Of a DNA stretch of 62,368 nt, positions 43,911 through 52,142 are shown piece by piece. The notes below the pieces were generated by a model. The model was not told the DNA's origin and made no database searches. It saw only the letters and a program-made list of their open reading frames with translations. Both the position numbers and the translations under genes were made by a program. How positions within the stretch are numbered: position 1 is the stretch's first letter; each line of letters starts with the position of its first letter. This stretch comes from an uncultured Prevotellaceae bacterium. GTDB lineage: Bacteria; Bacteroidota; Bacteroidia; Bacteroidales; Bacteroidaceae. The stretch lies in assembly GCA_947167455.1 (NCBI GenBank), contig CAMVIB010000014.1, positions 1-62,368 on the forward strand. The letters are read 5' to 3'.

Positions 43911-44714
43911 ATGCCCGAGACACTCTACTATCAGCAGTTCTTCAGACGCGACACACTACTGTCTCGCGACACACTGCTTTTCCGCGACGGGCCTGCCAAC
44001 GCCACCTCGACGGTAGGTCACAGACCGCTGCTGATGCCAGAGTCATTACACCGCAACGACATCGTCACCGGCAGTACTCTAATCTGTCTCGCCATGGTGA
44101 TGATGATTTTCAGGGCAACAAAACGCTCACTGCCGCAACGCTTCAAGGACTTCATGTACCCCACACGCAGCAAGAACAGCGACGATGCCGACAGCTCTTA
44201 CAACAGCAGCATCACCAACCTGTGCCTGGCACTGCTCACGGCACTGCTCACGGCACTGCTCTTCTTCTGCTACGCACAGACACGCTACAACATCGACATC
44301 ATCTCCGTGACACCCATCGAGCTGCTCGGCATTTACGTTGCTGTGACTCTCACCATCATCACTACCAAAGCACTGATGTATGCCTTCGTGCACTCCGTGT
44401 TCTTCAGCAGGCAACAACGTGCGGCATGGCTCAAGGACTTCTCACTCATCTTTCTGGTGCAAACGGCAATGCTGCTACCACTCACACTCATCGCCGTTTA
44501 CTTCAACTTTTCGGCCGAAAATACAGCTATAGCACTGGCAATAGTGTTACTTTTTGTCAAAATACCACTCCTTTTGAAGGCTTATTCGACCTTTTTCGTT
44601 AAAAGTTATGGCTATTTGCATTTAATTGTGTACTTTTGCGCCCTTGAAGCCGCACCTATAGTTGCAATGTGGGCTGTCTTGACACAAATCACAGACATAC
44701 TACAGCAATACTGA
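43911..44714 (+). CDS. DUF4271 membrane protein
   Basis: The 267-residue protein has about seven hydrophobic helices and the DUF4271 C-terminal pattern YLHLIVYFCALEAAPI. This family is restricted to Bacteroidetes and has no defined function. The start at 43911 (MPETLYYQQFF) is chosen because the upstream frame overlaps the LOG gene. A repeated RDTLLSRDTLLFRD occurs near the N-terminus. The next gene's promoter lies within its 3' end. Confidence 0.88.
   Translation: MPETLYYQQFFRRDTLLSRDTLLFRDGPANATSTVGHRPLLMPESLHRNDIVTGSTLICLAMVMMIFRATKRSLPQRFKDFMYPTRSKNSDDADSSYNSSITNLCLALLTALLTALLFFCYAQTRYNIDIISVTPIELLGIYVAVTLTIITTKALMYAFVHSVFFSRQQRAAWLKDFSLIFLVQTAMLLPLTLIAVYFNFSAENTAIALAIVLLFVKIPLLLKAYSTFFVKSYGYLHLIVYFCALEAAPIVAMWAVLTQITDILQQY
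44631..44638 (+). promoter_or_regulatory. Promoter core of hemD inside the DUF4271 gene
   Basis: TACTTTTG with AT-rich flanks, about 130 bases before hemD, embedded in the coding sequence of the preceding gene. Such internal promoters are common in Bacteroidetes; the long untranslated leader is an inference. Confidence 0.45.
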
Positions 44715-44769
44715 AAACACAACAGACACATTATTACTAACGATAAAAGCTAAACTAAAGCACATCATA

Positions 44770-45516
44770 ATGATTAAAAAGGTACTGGTCTCACAGCCTA
44801 AGCCGACGTCAGAGAAGTCACCATACTTCGACATCGCCGAACGCTACGGAGTGGAAATAGTATTTCATCCTTTCATAAAAGTAGAGGGATTATCATCCAA
44901 AGAATTCCGCGCACAGAAAGTCAGCATCCTCGAACATACGGCTATCGTATTCACCTCACGCCATGCCATCGACCACTTCTTCATGCTATGCAAGGAAATG
45001 AGAGTCGTCATACCGGAGGACATGAAATATTTCTGCGTGACAGAACAGATTGCACTCTATATACAGAAATACGTACAATACCGCAAGCGTAAGGTTTTCT
45101 ACGGCTCCACAGGACGCTTCTCAGACCTGCTGCCAGTGATGGTGAAGCACAAGACAGAAAACTACTTCGTGCCACTCTCCGACGTACACACCGATGAAAT
45201 CAAGCGTCTGCTCGACGAGAAGAAACTTCGCCACACAGAGGCTGTCATGTACCGCACCGTGGCCAACAACTTCTCTGAGGACGAGGCCTTCGACTACGAT
45301 ATGATAGTCTTCTTCTCACCGTCAGGAGTGCAGAGCTTGCTCACAAACTTCCCAGACTTCAAGCAGGGCGACATCGCCATCGCTACTTTCGGACCCACGA
45401 CAGCAAAGTCCGTAGTCGATGCCGGTCTAAGACTCGACCTCGAAGCACCCACACCGCAATATCCCAGCATCACATCGGCACTCGATGACTACATCAAGAA
45501 ACACAACAAAGCATAA
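44770..45516 (+). CDS. Uroporphyrinogen-III synthase
   Basis: The 248-residue enzyme cyclises hydroxymethylbilane into uroporphyrinogen III. Sequence conservation in this family is low; here the N-terminus (KVLVSQPKPTSEKSPYF), FTSRHAIDHFF and the segment DMIVFFSPSGVQSLL with ATFGPTTAKSV near the end match HemD. Other haem genes are not nearby. Overlaps rnpA by 32 bases. Confidence 0.88.
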   Translation: MIKKVLVSQPKPTSEKSPYFDIAERYGVEIVFHPFIKVEGLSSKEFRAQKVSILEHTAIVFTSRHAIDHFFMLCKEMRVVIPEDMKYFCVTEQIALYIQKYVQYRKRKVFYGSTGRFSDLLPVMVKHKTENYFVPLSDVHTDEIKRLLDEKKLRHTEAVMYRTVANNFSEDEAFDYDMIVFFSPSGVQSLLTNFPDFKQGDIAIATFGPTTAKSVVDAGLRLDLEAPTPQYPSITSALDDYIKKHNKA

Positions 45517-45895
45517 GTTTCCAAAGCTACAGAAGCTATGCTCAAAAAAGAGCATTGAGAGACTCTTCGAAGGCGGCGACGGCAGCAAAGGCGTCTCCGC
45601 CTTTCCTGTTAGGGCCGTCTTCGCTGCCAACGACGAAGAGTGCACAAAGGTTCTCATCTCTGTGTCGAAGCGAAGACTGCATCACGCCACCGACCGCAAC
45701 CGTGCCAAGCGGCAGCTGCGCGAGGCATGGCGTCTTAACAACGACATACTCGCCGATACGCCAACGCTGAACATAGCATTCATCTGGCTTGCCGACACGC
45801 CGCAACCGTCAAGTCTCATCATGCGCAAGATGAAGAACGTACTCCACCGCATTGCAGAGACAAACATCAAACAACCTTCTGACCTGCAACAATGA
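45485..45895 (+). CDS. Ribonuclease P protein component
   Basis: The 136-residue basic protein binds RNase P RNA for maturation of tRNA 5' ends. The motif [13 protein letters not shown] (about 77-89) is the RNR hallmark. The start at 45485 overlaps the hemD 3' end by 32 bases; a later start such as at [13 protein letters not shown] has no ATG, so the overlap is likely real. The RNase P RNA gene was not found in the window. Confidence 0.92.
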   Translation: MTTSRNTTKHKFPKLQKLCSKKSIERLFEGGDGSKGVSAFPVRAVFAANDEECTKVLISVSKRRLHHATDRNRAKRQLREAWRLNNDILADTPTLNIAFIWLADTPQPSSLIMRKMKNVLHRIAETNIKQPSDLQQ

Positions 45896-46137
45896 AAAGC
45901 ATAGCAAAGCTGCTGTCACAGCTGCTCATACTGCCCATACGCTTCTATCAGCGATGCATATCGCCACTCACGCCACCGTCGTGCCGATACACACCGACGT
46001 GCTCGCAGTATGCAGTAGAAGCCATACAACGCCACGGACCCATCAAGGGGCTGTATCTCGCCGTGCGACGGATACTGCGCTGCCATCCCTGGGGAGGACA
46101 CGGCTTCGACCCTGTGCCAGACACCTTTCACTTCTGA
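45892..46137 (+). CDS. Membrane protein insertion efficiency factor YidD
   Basis: The 81-residue protein has an amphipathic N-terminus and the family core [28 protein letters not shown], with three conserved cysteines, and ends in [14 protein letters not shown]. It helps YidC insert inner-membrane proteins. It follows rnpA with a four-base overlap, the classic rnpA-yidD order; yidC is not in the window. Confidence 0.95.
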   Translation: MKSIAKLLSQLLILPIRFYQRCISPLTPPSCRYTPTCSQYAVEAIQRHGPIKGLYLAVRRILRCHPWGGHGFDPVPDTFHF

Positions 46138-46173
46138 TACACATACACCACCACCTCACTCACCTAAGCCACA

Positions 46174-46776
46174 ATGCAGCAACTTTTCAACCTGCACACA
46201 CACCACCCGCTGCCAGAGGGCGAGACCAGCATACGCAACTGCGGACTGCATCCATGGCACACCACCGCCGACTATCGCCGCACACTGGCACTTTTCCTCG
46301 GGCCACTGCCGTTTCCGGGAAGTGACGAGCCACAGTTGCTGCAAGCCATCGGCGAGTGCGGACTCGACCGTCTGTGCCAGACACCCTACGACTTGCAGAT
46401 GTCAGCCTTCAAAGCACAAATCGGAGAGAGCGAGATGCGCCGCCTGCCAATGATAATACATTGCGTCAAGGCATTCGATGACATCATAGCCCTGCATGCC
46501 ACCGCCACACAGCCATGGGTGATACACGGCTTCCGAGGCAAACCGCAGCAGCTGCAACAGCTCACGGCACAAGGCTTCTACATAAGCTTCGGCATCAACC
46601 ACAACAGCGAGAGCTTGGCACAGTGCCCCGCAGAACGTCTCTTCCTCGAGACCGACGACGAGAAAACAGCGATAGTGCCACTCTATGAGCGTGCCGCAGC
46701 AACACGCAACACCGACGTCGAAACACTTGCAACACAAATATGGAGCAACGCAAGAGCCATCTTTGACAATCTATAA
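46174..46776 (+). CDS. TatD-like metal-dependent hydrolase
   Basis: The 200-residue protein keeps the TatD metal ligands: the N-terminal pair in NLHTHHP, AIGECGLD in the middle, IIHCVKAF and a terminal ETDDEKT. It is shorter than typical TatD (about 260 residues), because the loops between strands are reduced. TatD enzymes act as 3'-5' DNA exonucleases; this short form has no confirmed substrate. Confidence 0.85.
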   Translation: MQQLFNLHTHHPLPEGETSIRNCGLHPWHTTADYRRTLALFLGPLPFPGSDEPQLLQAIGECGLDRLCQTPYDLQMSAFKAQIGESEMRRLPMIIHCVKAFDDIIALHATATQPWVIHGFRGKPQQLQQLTAQGFYISFGINHNSESLAQCPAERLFLETDDEKTAIVPLYERAAATRNTDVETLATQIWSNARAIFDNL

Positions 46777-46876
46777 GCGCGGACATCACAACCACGGAAT
46801 ACACCTGTGAAGTGGAAAGGGCAATATTTTTAAAAAATAATTGAGTAAAAAGGCAGTTAATTCGAAAACAAATTAC

Positions 46877-46884
46877 TACCTTTG
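46877..46884 (+). promoter_or_regulatory. Promoter core of the OmpA/TPR lipoprotein gene
   Basis: TACCTTTG lies 52 bases before the start at 46936 in an AT-rich gap, next to the TatD-like gene end. Confidence 0.6.
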
Positions 46885-46935
46885 CCACCAAATAACAAAC
46901 CATCAATTAAAAATACCTAAAACTTACAAAAAGAA

Positions 46936-48630
46936 ATGCGTAAACTTACTATCCTCACACTCACAGCTGTGAGCGCTGCAGTCTTTACGTCATGCAGCAA
47001 AATGGGTGCCTTAAGCCCTGAAAACTTCACAGTAACACCAACGCCCCTCGAAGCCGTAGGCGGCGAAGTGCAAGCATCCATAAGCGCCACGTTCCCAAAG
47101 AAGTACATGAAGAAAAAGGCTACTGTCGTGGCTACTCCGGTGCTGAAATACAATGGTGGCGAGCTCGTTGGTGAGGGCGCCGTCTATCAGGGCGAGAAAG
47201 TAGCTGGCAATGCTACTACCGTCAGCTACAAGGTCGGCGGCACATACACCATGCGCACCACATTCCCCTACAGCGACGCCATCCAGCAGAGCGACCTCTA
47301 CATGCGCTTCCTGGCTCGCAAGGGCAGCAAGACCTACGACATCCCTGACGTGAAGATTGGCTACGGCGTGGTGGCCACAAGCCAGCTCCTCAACGGTTGC
47401 CTCGCAACGACTAACCCAGCCCTGGCTCCCGACGCTTATCAGCGTGTCGTACGCCAGAAGCAGGAGGCACAAATCAAGTACCTCGTCAATCAAGCCAACA
47501 TACGCGCCAGCGAGCTGAAGACCAACAGCATCAAAGATTTCGTGAACATCCTCAAGGAAATCAACGACAACAGCCAGACCCGCCAGCTGCAGAACATCGA
47601 GGTCAGCGCATACGCTTCGCCAGAAGGCTCATACGACTTCAACGCACGTCTGGCAGAGAAGCGTCAGGACAGCTCCTCAGACTACGTCAACAAGCAGCTG
47701 AAGCAGAATAAAATGACTGCCGACGTGGACACCAAGTTCACCGCAGAGGACTGGGATGGCTTCCAGCAGCTCGTCAGCGCAAGCAATATCCAGGACAAGG
47801 ATGTCATTCTGCGTGTGCTCTCCATGTACTCCGATCCCGCCGAGCGCGAACAGCAGATCCGCAACATGAGCGTCGTCTATGACGAACTGGCAAAGGGCAT
47901 CCTGCCCGAGCTGCGCCGCGCACGCCTCATAGCAAACTACGATGTCATAGGACGCAGCGACGAGCAGATCGTTGCACAGTTTGCCAGCGACGCTCGCCAG
48001 CTCAGTGTTGAAGAAATGCTCTATGGTGCAGCACTCCAGAAAGACAACACACAGCGCAAAGCATGGTATGAGAAGGCAGCACAACTCTTCCCAACAGACA
48101 TGCGTGCCTTCAACAACCTCGCCAATCTCGCATACCAAAGTGGCGACACACAAAGCGCCATCAACTACCTGCAGAAGGCTCAGTCGCTCAATGCCGCAAG
48201 CCCCGAGGTGGCCACCAACCGCGCACTCATAGCTCTCGCTCAGGGCAATGTCCCCGAGGCAGAGGCTCTCATCGCCAAGGGCACGGGTGCCAACACCTAC
48301 AGCGAGGTGCTCGGCAACATCAACATCGCCAAGGGCAACTACAGCGCCGCCGCTCAGAACCTGGCCGGCATAAACACAAACTCTGCGCTGCTCGCACAAA
48401 TCCTCAACAAGGACTACAGTGCTGCCGAGAAGACTCTCGCAAAAATAGAGAATGTGGATGCCTACACAAGCTATCTCAGCGCTATCCTGGGTGCACGTCA
48501 GGGCAACGCATCTGCCGTCGTAAAGGGTCTCACAACAGCTCTGCAGCAGAAGCCGGAGCTCGCAAGCCGCATTGCTAAAGACCTCGAATTCGTAAAGTAT
48601 GCATCACAGATTGCAAACCTGCTCAAGTAA
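46936..48630 (+). CDS. Lipoprotein with OmpA-like region and TPR repeats
   Basis: The 564-residue protein begins with a lipoprotein signal peptide ending FTSC (C20). A beta-rich part (about 25-150) follows. The segment around 218-255 (EVSAYASPEGSYDFNARLAEKRQ) resembles the OmpA peptidoglycan-binding motif. Several TPR-like units then occur (about 360-450: EKAAQLFPTDMRAFNNLANLAYQSGDTQSAINYLQKA). This mix is seen in Bacteroidales envelope proteins; it may link the outer membrane to peptidoglycan and bind partner proteins. Codon use is strongly biased to highly expressed codons, suggesting abundance. The precise function is unknown. Confidence 0.8.
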   Translation: MRKLTILTLTAVSAAVFTSCSKMGALSPENFTVTPTPLEAVGGEVQASISATFPKKYMKKKATVVATPVLKYNGGELVGEGAVYQGEKVAGNATTVSYKVGGTYTMRTTFPYSDAIQQSDLYMRFLARKGSKTYDIPDVKIGYGVVATSQLLNGCLATTNPALAPDAYQRVVRQKQEAQIKYLVNQANIRASELKTNSIKDFVNILKEINDNSQTRQLQNIEVSAYASPEGSYDFNARLAEKRQDSSSDYVNKQLKQNKMTADVDTKFTAEDWDGFQQLVSASNIQDKDVILRVLSMYSDPAEREQQIRNMSVVYDELAKGILPELRRARLIANYDVIGRSDEQIVAQFASDARQLSVEEMLYGAALQKDNTQRKAWYEKAAQLFPTDMRAFNNLANLAYQSGDTQSAINYLQKAQSLNAASPEVATNRALIALAQGNVPEAEALIAKGTGANTYSEVLGNINIAKGNYSAAAQNLAGINTNSALLAQILNKDYSAAEKTLAKIENVDAYTSYLSAILGARQGNASAVVKGLTTALQQKPELASRIAKDLEFVKYASQIANLLK

Positions 48631-48643
48631 GACAACTTAACAC

Positions 48644-48696
48644 CACGGAGACGCAAAGTGCCGATTGCAACAACAGTCGCTCTTTGCGTCTCTGTG
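48644..48696 (+). terminator. Terminator after the OmpA/TPR lipoprotein gene
   Basis: A 15-bp stem (48644-48658 with 48682-48696, one G-U pair) encloses a 23-base loop and is followed by CTTTTATAA. It lies 14 bases after the stop. Confidence 0.65.
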
Positions 48697-48720
48697 CTTT
48701 TATAAACTCTGAACACAAAA

Positions 48721-49719
48721 ATGTACTGCCAATACATCTGTCACATGATATGTCGTACGGCAGCCATAGCAGCCGTACTGCTCATGGCCGCCTGCACCGA
48801 CAAGGGAACACTGCGCATAAAGGGTACAATACGCAACATACAGCAGGCAGATTTCTTCATCTACAGCCCCGACGGAGGCATCAGCAGACTCGACACCATA
48901 CATGTCATAGACGGCAAATTCGACTGGCAGACACCTCTTACCGAAGAGGCTACTTTCATCATCGTATATCCAAACTTCAGCGAACAAGTGATATTCGCAC
49001 AGCCTGGCGACGTGCTGAAGGTCAGTGGCGATGCAGGACAACTCAGGCAGATTGCCGTAGAAGGCTCTCAAGACAACGAGGAACTCACGAAGTTCAGACT
49101 TCAGAATATTGACGCCACGCCACAGCAGCGCACAGAAGCTATGCAGCGTTACGTCAAGGAGAATCCCGACACACGAGTAGGCATCTACCTGCAAAGACAA
49201 CTCACCCTGCAGAACGCCACTTTCTCAACACTCAGACGAGGAGAGACACTACCGGCAATACAGTTGCCGCCAGACGGACTCACCGACGACACCGACACTA
49301 TATTCATACAGACGAAGAACAGGAAAGAACCCACGTCAATACGCCAGCGGCCACTGCTGCTACTGTTCTGGGCAACATGGAGCGGCAACAGTCACAGCGT
49401 GAACCGTGAGGCCAGACAACTGCTCACTCAGACTAAAGACCTGCCGCTGGGCAAGCGCTTCCAGGCAATAAACATAAGCCTCGACGTGGACCTGAGGACC
49501 TATCACACATTCTTGCGGCGCGACACCATGGACTGGCCTACACGATGCTACCGGCAGGCATGGAACACACAAGTGACAAAACAACTGGGAATAACAAACC
49601 TACCATACATCGTGCTCACTGACTCAGCACGCATCATCAAGGCTCTCGGCTCAGACTGGGAGAAGGACATAAAGCCGGAGATAGAACGCATGAGAGCCGA
49701 AGCAGCGAAAGCAAAATGA
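48721..49719 (+). CDS. Thioredoxin-like lipoprotein lacking the CxxC motif
   Basis: The 332-residue protein (or 324 if started at ATG 48745) has a signal peptide with lipobox LMAAC. An N-terminal DUF4369-like domain (about 28-150) is followed by a TlpA/thioredoxin fold (about 190-325). The active-site segment reads LFWATWSGNSHSVNREA, where redox-active family members have WCxxC, so both cysteines are replaced by serine. It therefore probably acts as a scaffold or binding protein, not a thiol oxidoreductase. The cis-proline region TNLPYIVLTD is kept. Confidence 0.8.
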   Translation: MYCQYICHMICRTAAIAAVLLMAACTDKGTLRIKGTIRNIQQADFFIYSPDGGISRLDTIHVIDGKFDWQTPLTEEATFIIVYPNFSEQVIFAQPGDVLKVSGDAGQLRQIAVEGSQDNEELTKFRLQNIDATPQQRTEAMQRYVKENPDTRVGIYLQRQLTLQNATFSTLRRGETLPAIQLPPDGLTDDTDTIFIQTKNRKEPTSIRQRPLLLLFWATWSGNSHSVNREARQLLTQTKDLPLGKRFQAINISLDVDLRTYHTFLRRDTMDWPTRCYRQAWNTQVTKQLGITNLPYIVLTDSARIIKALGSDWEKDIKPEIERMRAEAAKAK

Positions 49720-49739
49720 AGGAAAAGCAAGCTAACACT

Positions 49740-49946
49740 TGTCGATAACCATGAAAAACGACGTTGATAACGCGTGCACAAAATATTGCTAACTTATTTG
49801 CCATACACGCAAAACATCACCTAAGCATTATATCGACATTTCAAAATTACTTACCATAAACTTCTCAACCCGATTTAAACATGTTATCCACAAGTTATCA
49901 ACAACACAAAATTCTCATAATCAGATAAACTTATAAATTATCAACA
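49740..49946. other. DnaA-box cluster in an AT-rich gap, candidate oriC
   Basis: A perfect DnaA box TTATCCACA is at 49884-49892. Variants TTATCAACA occur at 49895-49903 and 49938-49946. On the minus strand, TTATCGACA lies at 49748-49740 and TTATCAACG at 49770-49762. The 325-base gap between the thioredoxin-like gene and nadA is very AT-rich and has no reading frame, so a DNA-unwinding element is plausible. Function as origin is inferred only. Confidence 0.5.
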
Positions 49947-50044
49947 TAATTGACAACATAATATCATCAATATAGACCTTTCTTTCAAAAAAGAGAAATA
50001 AACAATTAAAATAATTTATCGTCAATAACTCAAACCCTCATATT

Positions 50045-50983
50045 ATGCAAGACATAAAGTCAGAAATAAGACGATTGGCACGCGAGAAGAACGCTGTCAT
50101 TATGGCTCACTACTACGTAAGCCCCGACGTGCAGGACATAGCCGACTTCATTGGCGACAGCCTTGCTCTGGCGCAGAAGGCCGCAGAGACCACGGCAGAC
50201 ATCATCGTGCTCTGCGGCGTGCATTTCATGGGCGAGACGGCGGCTATCCTCTGTCCCGACAAGAAGGTCCTCGTGCCCGACACCAATGCCACATGCTCGC
50301 TCGCTGAGAGCTGTCCCGCACCGGAATTCGAGGCCTTCGTGAAGGCTCATCCCGGACACACCGTGGTGAGCTACGTCAACACCACAGCAGCCACAAAGGC
50401 ATTGACGGACATCGTAGTGACAAGCTCAAATGCCAGACAGATAGTGGAGAGCATACCTGCCGAAACACCCATCATCTTCGGACCCGACCAGAACCTCGGA
50501 GCATACATAAATTCCGTAACAGGCCGCAATATGGTGCTGTGGAACGGTGCATGCCATGTGCACGCACGCTTCAGCGTTGAGAAAATCCTGCAAATCAAGG
50601 CCGAGCATCCCGATGCCAAGGTGCTCGTGCATCCTGAATGCAAAGGTCCTGTTGTGAAGCTTGCCGACAAGGTAGGCAGCACGGCAGCACTTCTCAATTT
50701 TGCCATCAACGACGCTGCCACGACATTCATCGTTGCCACGGAGAGCGGCATACTGCATGAGATGCAGAAGAAGGCTCCGCACAAGACCTTCATTCCTGCA
50801 CCCCCCGACGATTCGACATGCGGCTGCAACGAATGCGAGTACATGAAGCTCGTAACACTCGAGAAGTTATATCGATGCCTACTCGACGAGCAACCCGTCG
50901 TGACCGTTGATGCTGATGTTGCAGCAAAGGCCATACGTCCCATCAACCGTATGCTCGAACTAAGCGAGAGGCTGAAACAATGA
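50045..50983 (+). CDS. Quinolinate synthase A
   Basis: The 312-residue iron-sulphur enzyme condenses iminoaspartate with dihydroxyacetone phosphate into quinolinate for NAD synthesis. The cluster cysteines lie in VLCGVHFMGETA, NGACHVHARF and STCGCNECEYM. The usual N-terminal motif MAHYYVSPDVQDIADFIGDSL is present. The partner genes nadB and nadC are absent from the window. It starts the overlapping run with the methyltransferase, phosphopantetheinyl transferase and dacB. Confidence 0.95.
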   Translation: MQDIKSEIRRLAREKNAVIMAHYYVSPDVQDIADFIGDSLALAQKAAETTADIIVLCGVHFMGETAAILCPDKKVLVPDTNATCSLAESCPAPEFEAFVKAHPGHTVVSYVNTTAATKALTDIVVTSSNARQIVESIPAETPIIFGPDQNLGAYINSVTGRNMVLWNGACHVHARFSVEKILQIKAEHPDAKVLVHPECKGPVVKLADKVGSTAALLNFAINDAATTFIVATESGILHEMQKKAPHKTFIPAPPDDSTCGCNECEYMKLVTLEKLYRCLLDEQPVVTVDADVAAKAIRPINRMLELSERLKQ

Positions 50984-51585
50984 CGGCACAGGACTTCCAT
51001 CCCTTAAGCTCATGCCCTGTGGGCGACGTTCATGCTGCCGATGCCAGCAGGACAACATTCCGAAAGCTCAAGATAGCGGAGATGCAACGTCTAACCGTTG
51101 GCGAGTACCGTGCTGCTGATAAGCAACCCATAGTTGTGGTGCTCGACAGCGTGCGCTCGCTCTACAACGTGGGCTCCGTGTTCCGGACATGCGATGCCTT
51201 CCGCGTGGAGCGCATCATGCTCTGTGGCGTCACTGCCACCCCTCCCAATGCCGAGATCCACAAGACAGCCCTCGGAGCAGAGCTCTCTGTGGCATGGCAG
51301 CATTTCGACAGTGCCCTCGATGCCGTGCAGCTGCTTCACGACGAGGGCTATGAGGTGGTTGCCATAGAGCAGTGCGAGGGTTCTACATACCTTGACAGCT
51401 TCCACCCTTTGCCAGATCATAAGTATGCACTCGTCCTCGGCAACGAAGTACATGGCGTGCAGCAGCAGGTGGTGGATGCCTCTGACATGTGCATAGAGAT
51501 TCCGCAGTTTGGCACTAAGCACTCTCTCAACGTCAGCGTGACGGCAGGGATTGTCATTCACCACTTCCAGCACCTCACACAGTGA
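50980..51585 (+). CDS. SpoU/TrmH family RNA 2'-O-methyltransferase
   Basis: The 201-residue protein has the SPOUT trefoil-knot motifs: DSVRSLYNVGSVFRTCDAF, then LVLGNEVHGV and the terminal IPQFGTKHSLNVSVTAGIVIH. The family methylates 2'-hydroxyls in tRNA or rRNA; the exact target cannot be told. It overlaps nadA by four bases and the next gene by four bases, so translation is coupled. Confidence 0.9.
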   Translation: MTAQDFHPLSSCPVGDVHAADASRTTFRKLKIAEMQRLTVGEYRAADKQPIVVVLDSVRSLYNVGSVFRTCDAFRVERIMLCGVTATPPNAEIHKTALGAELSVAWQHFDSALDAVQLLHDEGYEVVAIEQCEGSTYLDSFHPLPDHKYALVLGNEVHGVQQQVVDASDMCIEIPQFGTKHSLNVSVTAGIVIHHFQHLTQ

Positions 51586-52142
51586 TATACATCGACGACC
51601 ACTTGCAGCAGCTCGACACAGACCATGCCATGACGTTGCTGTCAGACCAACGGAGGGAATATGCCATGCGTTACCGCTTCGACCTCGGACGACGGACATG
51701 CATAGCAGCCTACCTGCTGCTTTGCCGGGCGCTGAACGAAGAATACGGCATAACAGGGAAGCCCGTGTTTGCTTTTTCAGAGCATGGCAAGCCATCCATC
51801 ATCGGACATGAGGACATACACTTCAATTTCAGCCACTGCAGCGAGGCTGCCATCTGTGCCGTAAGCACCAAGCCCATAGGAGTTGACATAGAGACACCGC
51901 GACATCCTAAGCCGGCATTCATCGACTACACTATGAATGGCAGTGAGGTGGAGCGCATACGTAAGGCACATGACCCGTCGATGCTGTTCACTCAGCTATG
52001 GACTATGAAGGAGGCACTCGTAAAGCTCACTGCCGATGGCATAACCAACAACCTACGCGATGTCCTCTGTCGTGACGACGTGGCCTTCAGCACGATAGTA
52101 ACACCACGTTACATTTACACCATCTGTCAATACAAAAACTAA
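51582..52142 (+). CDS. 4'-Phosphopantetheinyl transferase (Sfp/AcpT type)
   Basis: The 186-residue enzyme moves phosphopantetheine from CoA to carrier proteins. It has the signature GVDIETPRHP (Mg ligand aspartate and glutamate) and WTMKEALVKLTADGI, with the glutamate and lysine of the WxxKEA motif. It begins at GTG 51582. The neighbours do not reveal whether its carrier protein is AcpP or another. Confidence 0.88.
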   Translation: MIYIDDHLQQLDTDHAMTLLSDQRREYAMRYRFDLGRRTCIAAYLLLCRALNEEYGITGKPVFAFSEHGKPSIIGHEDIHFNFSHCSEAAICAVSTKPIGVDIETPRHPKPAFIDYTMNGSEVERIRKAHDPSMLFTQLWTMKEALVKLTADGITNNLRDVLCRDDVAFSTIVTPRYIYTICQYKN

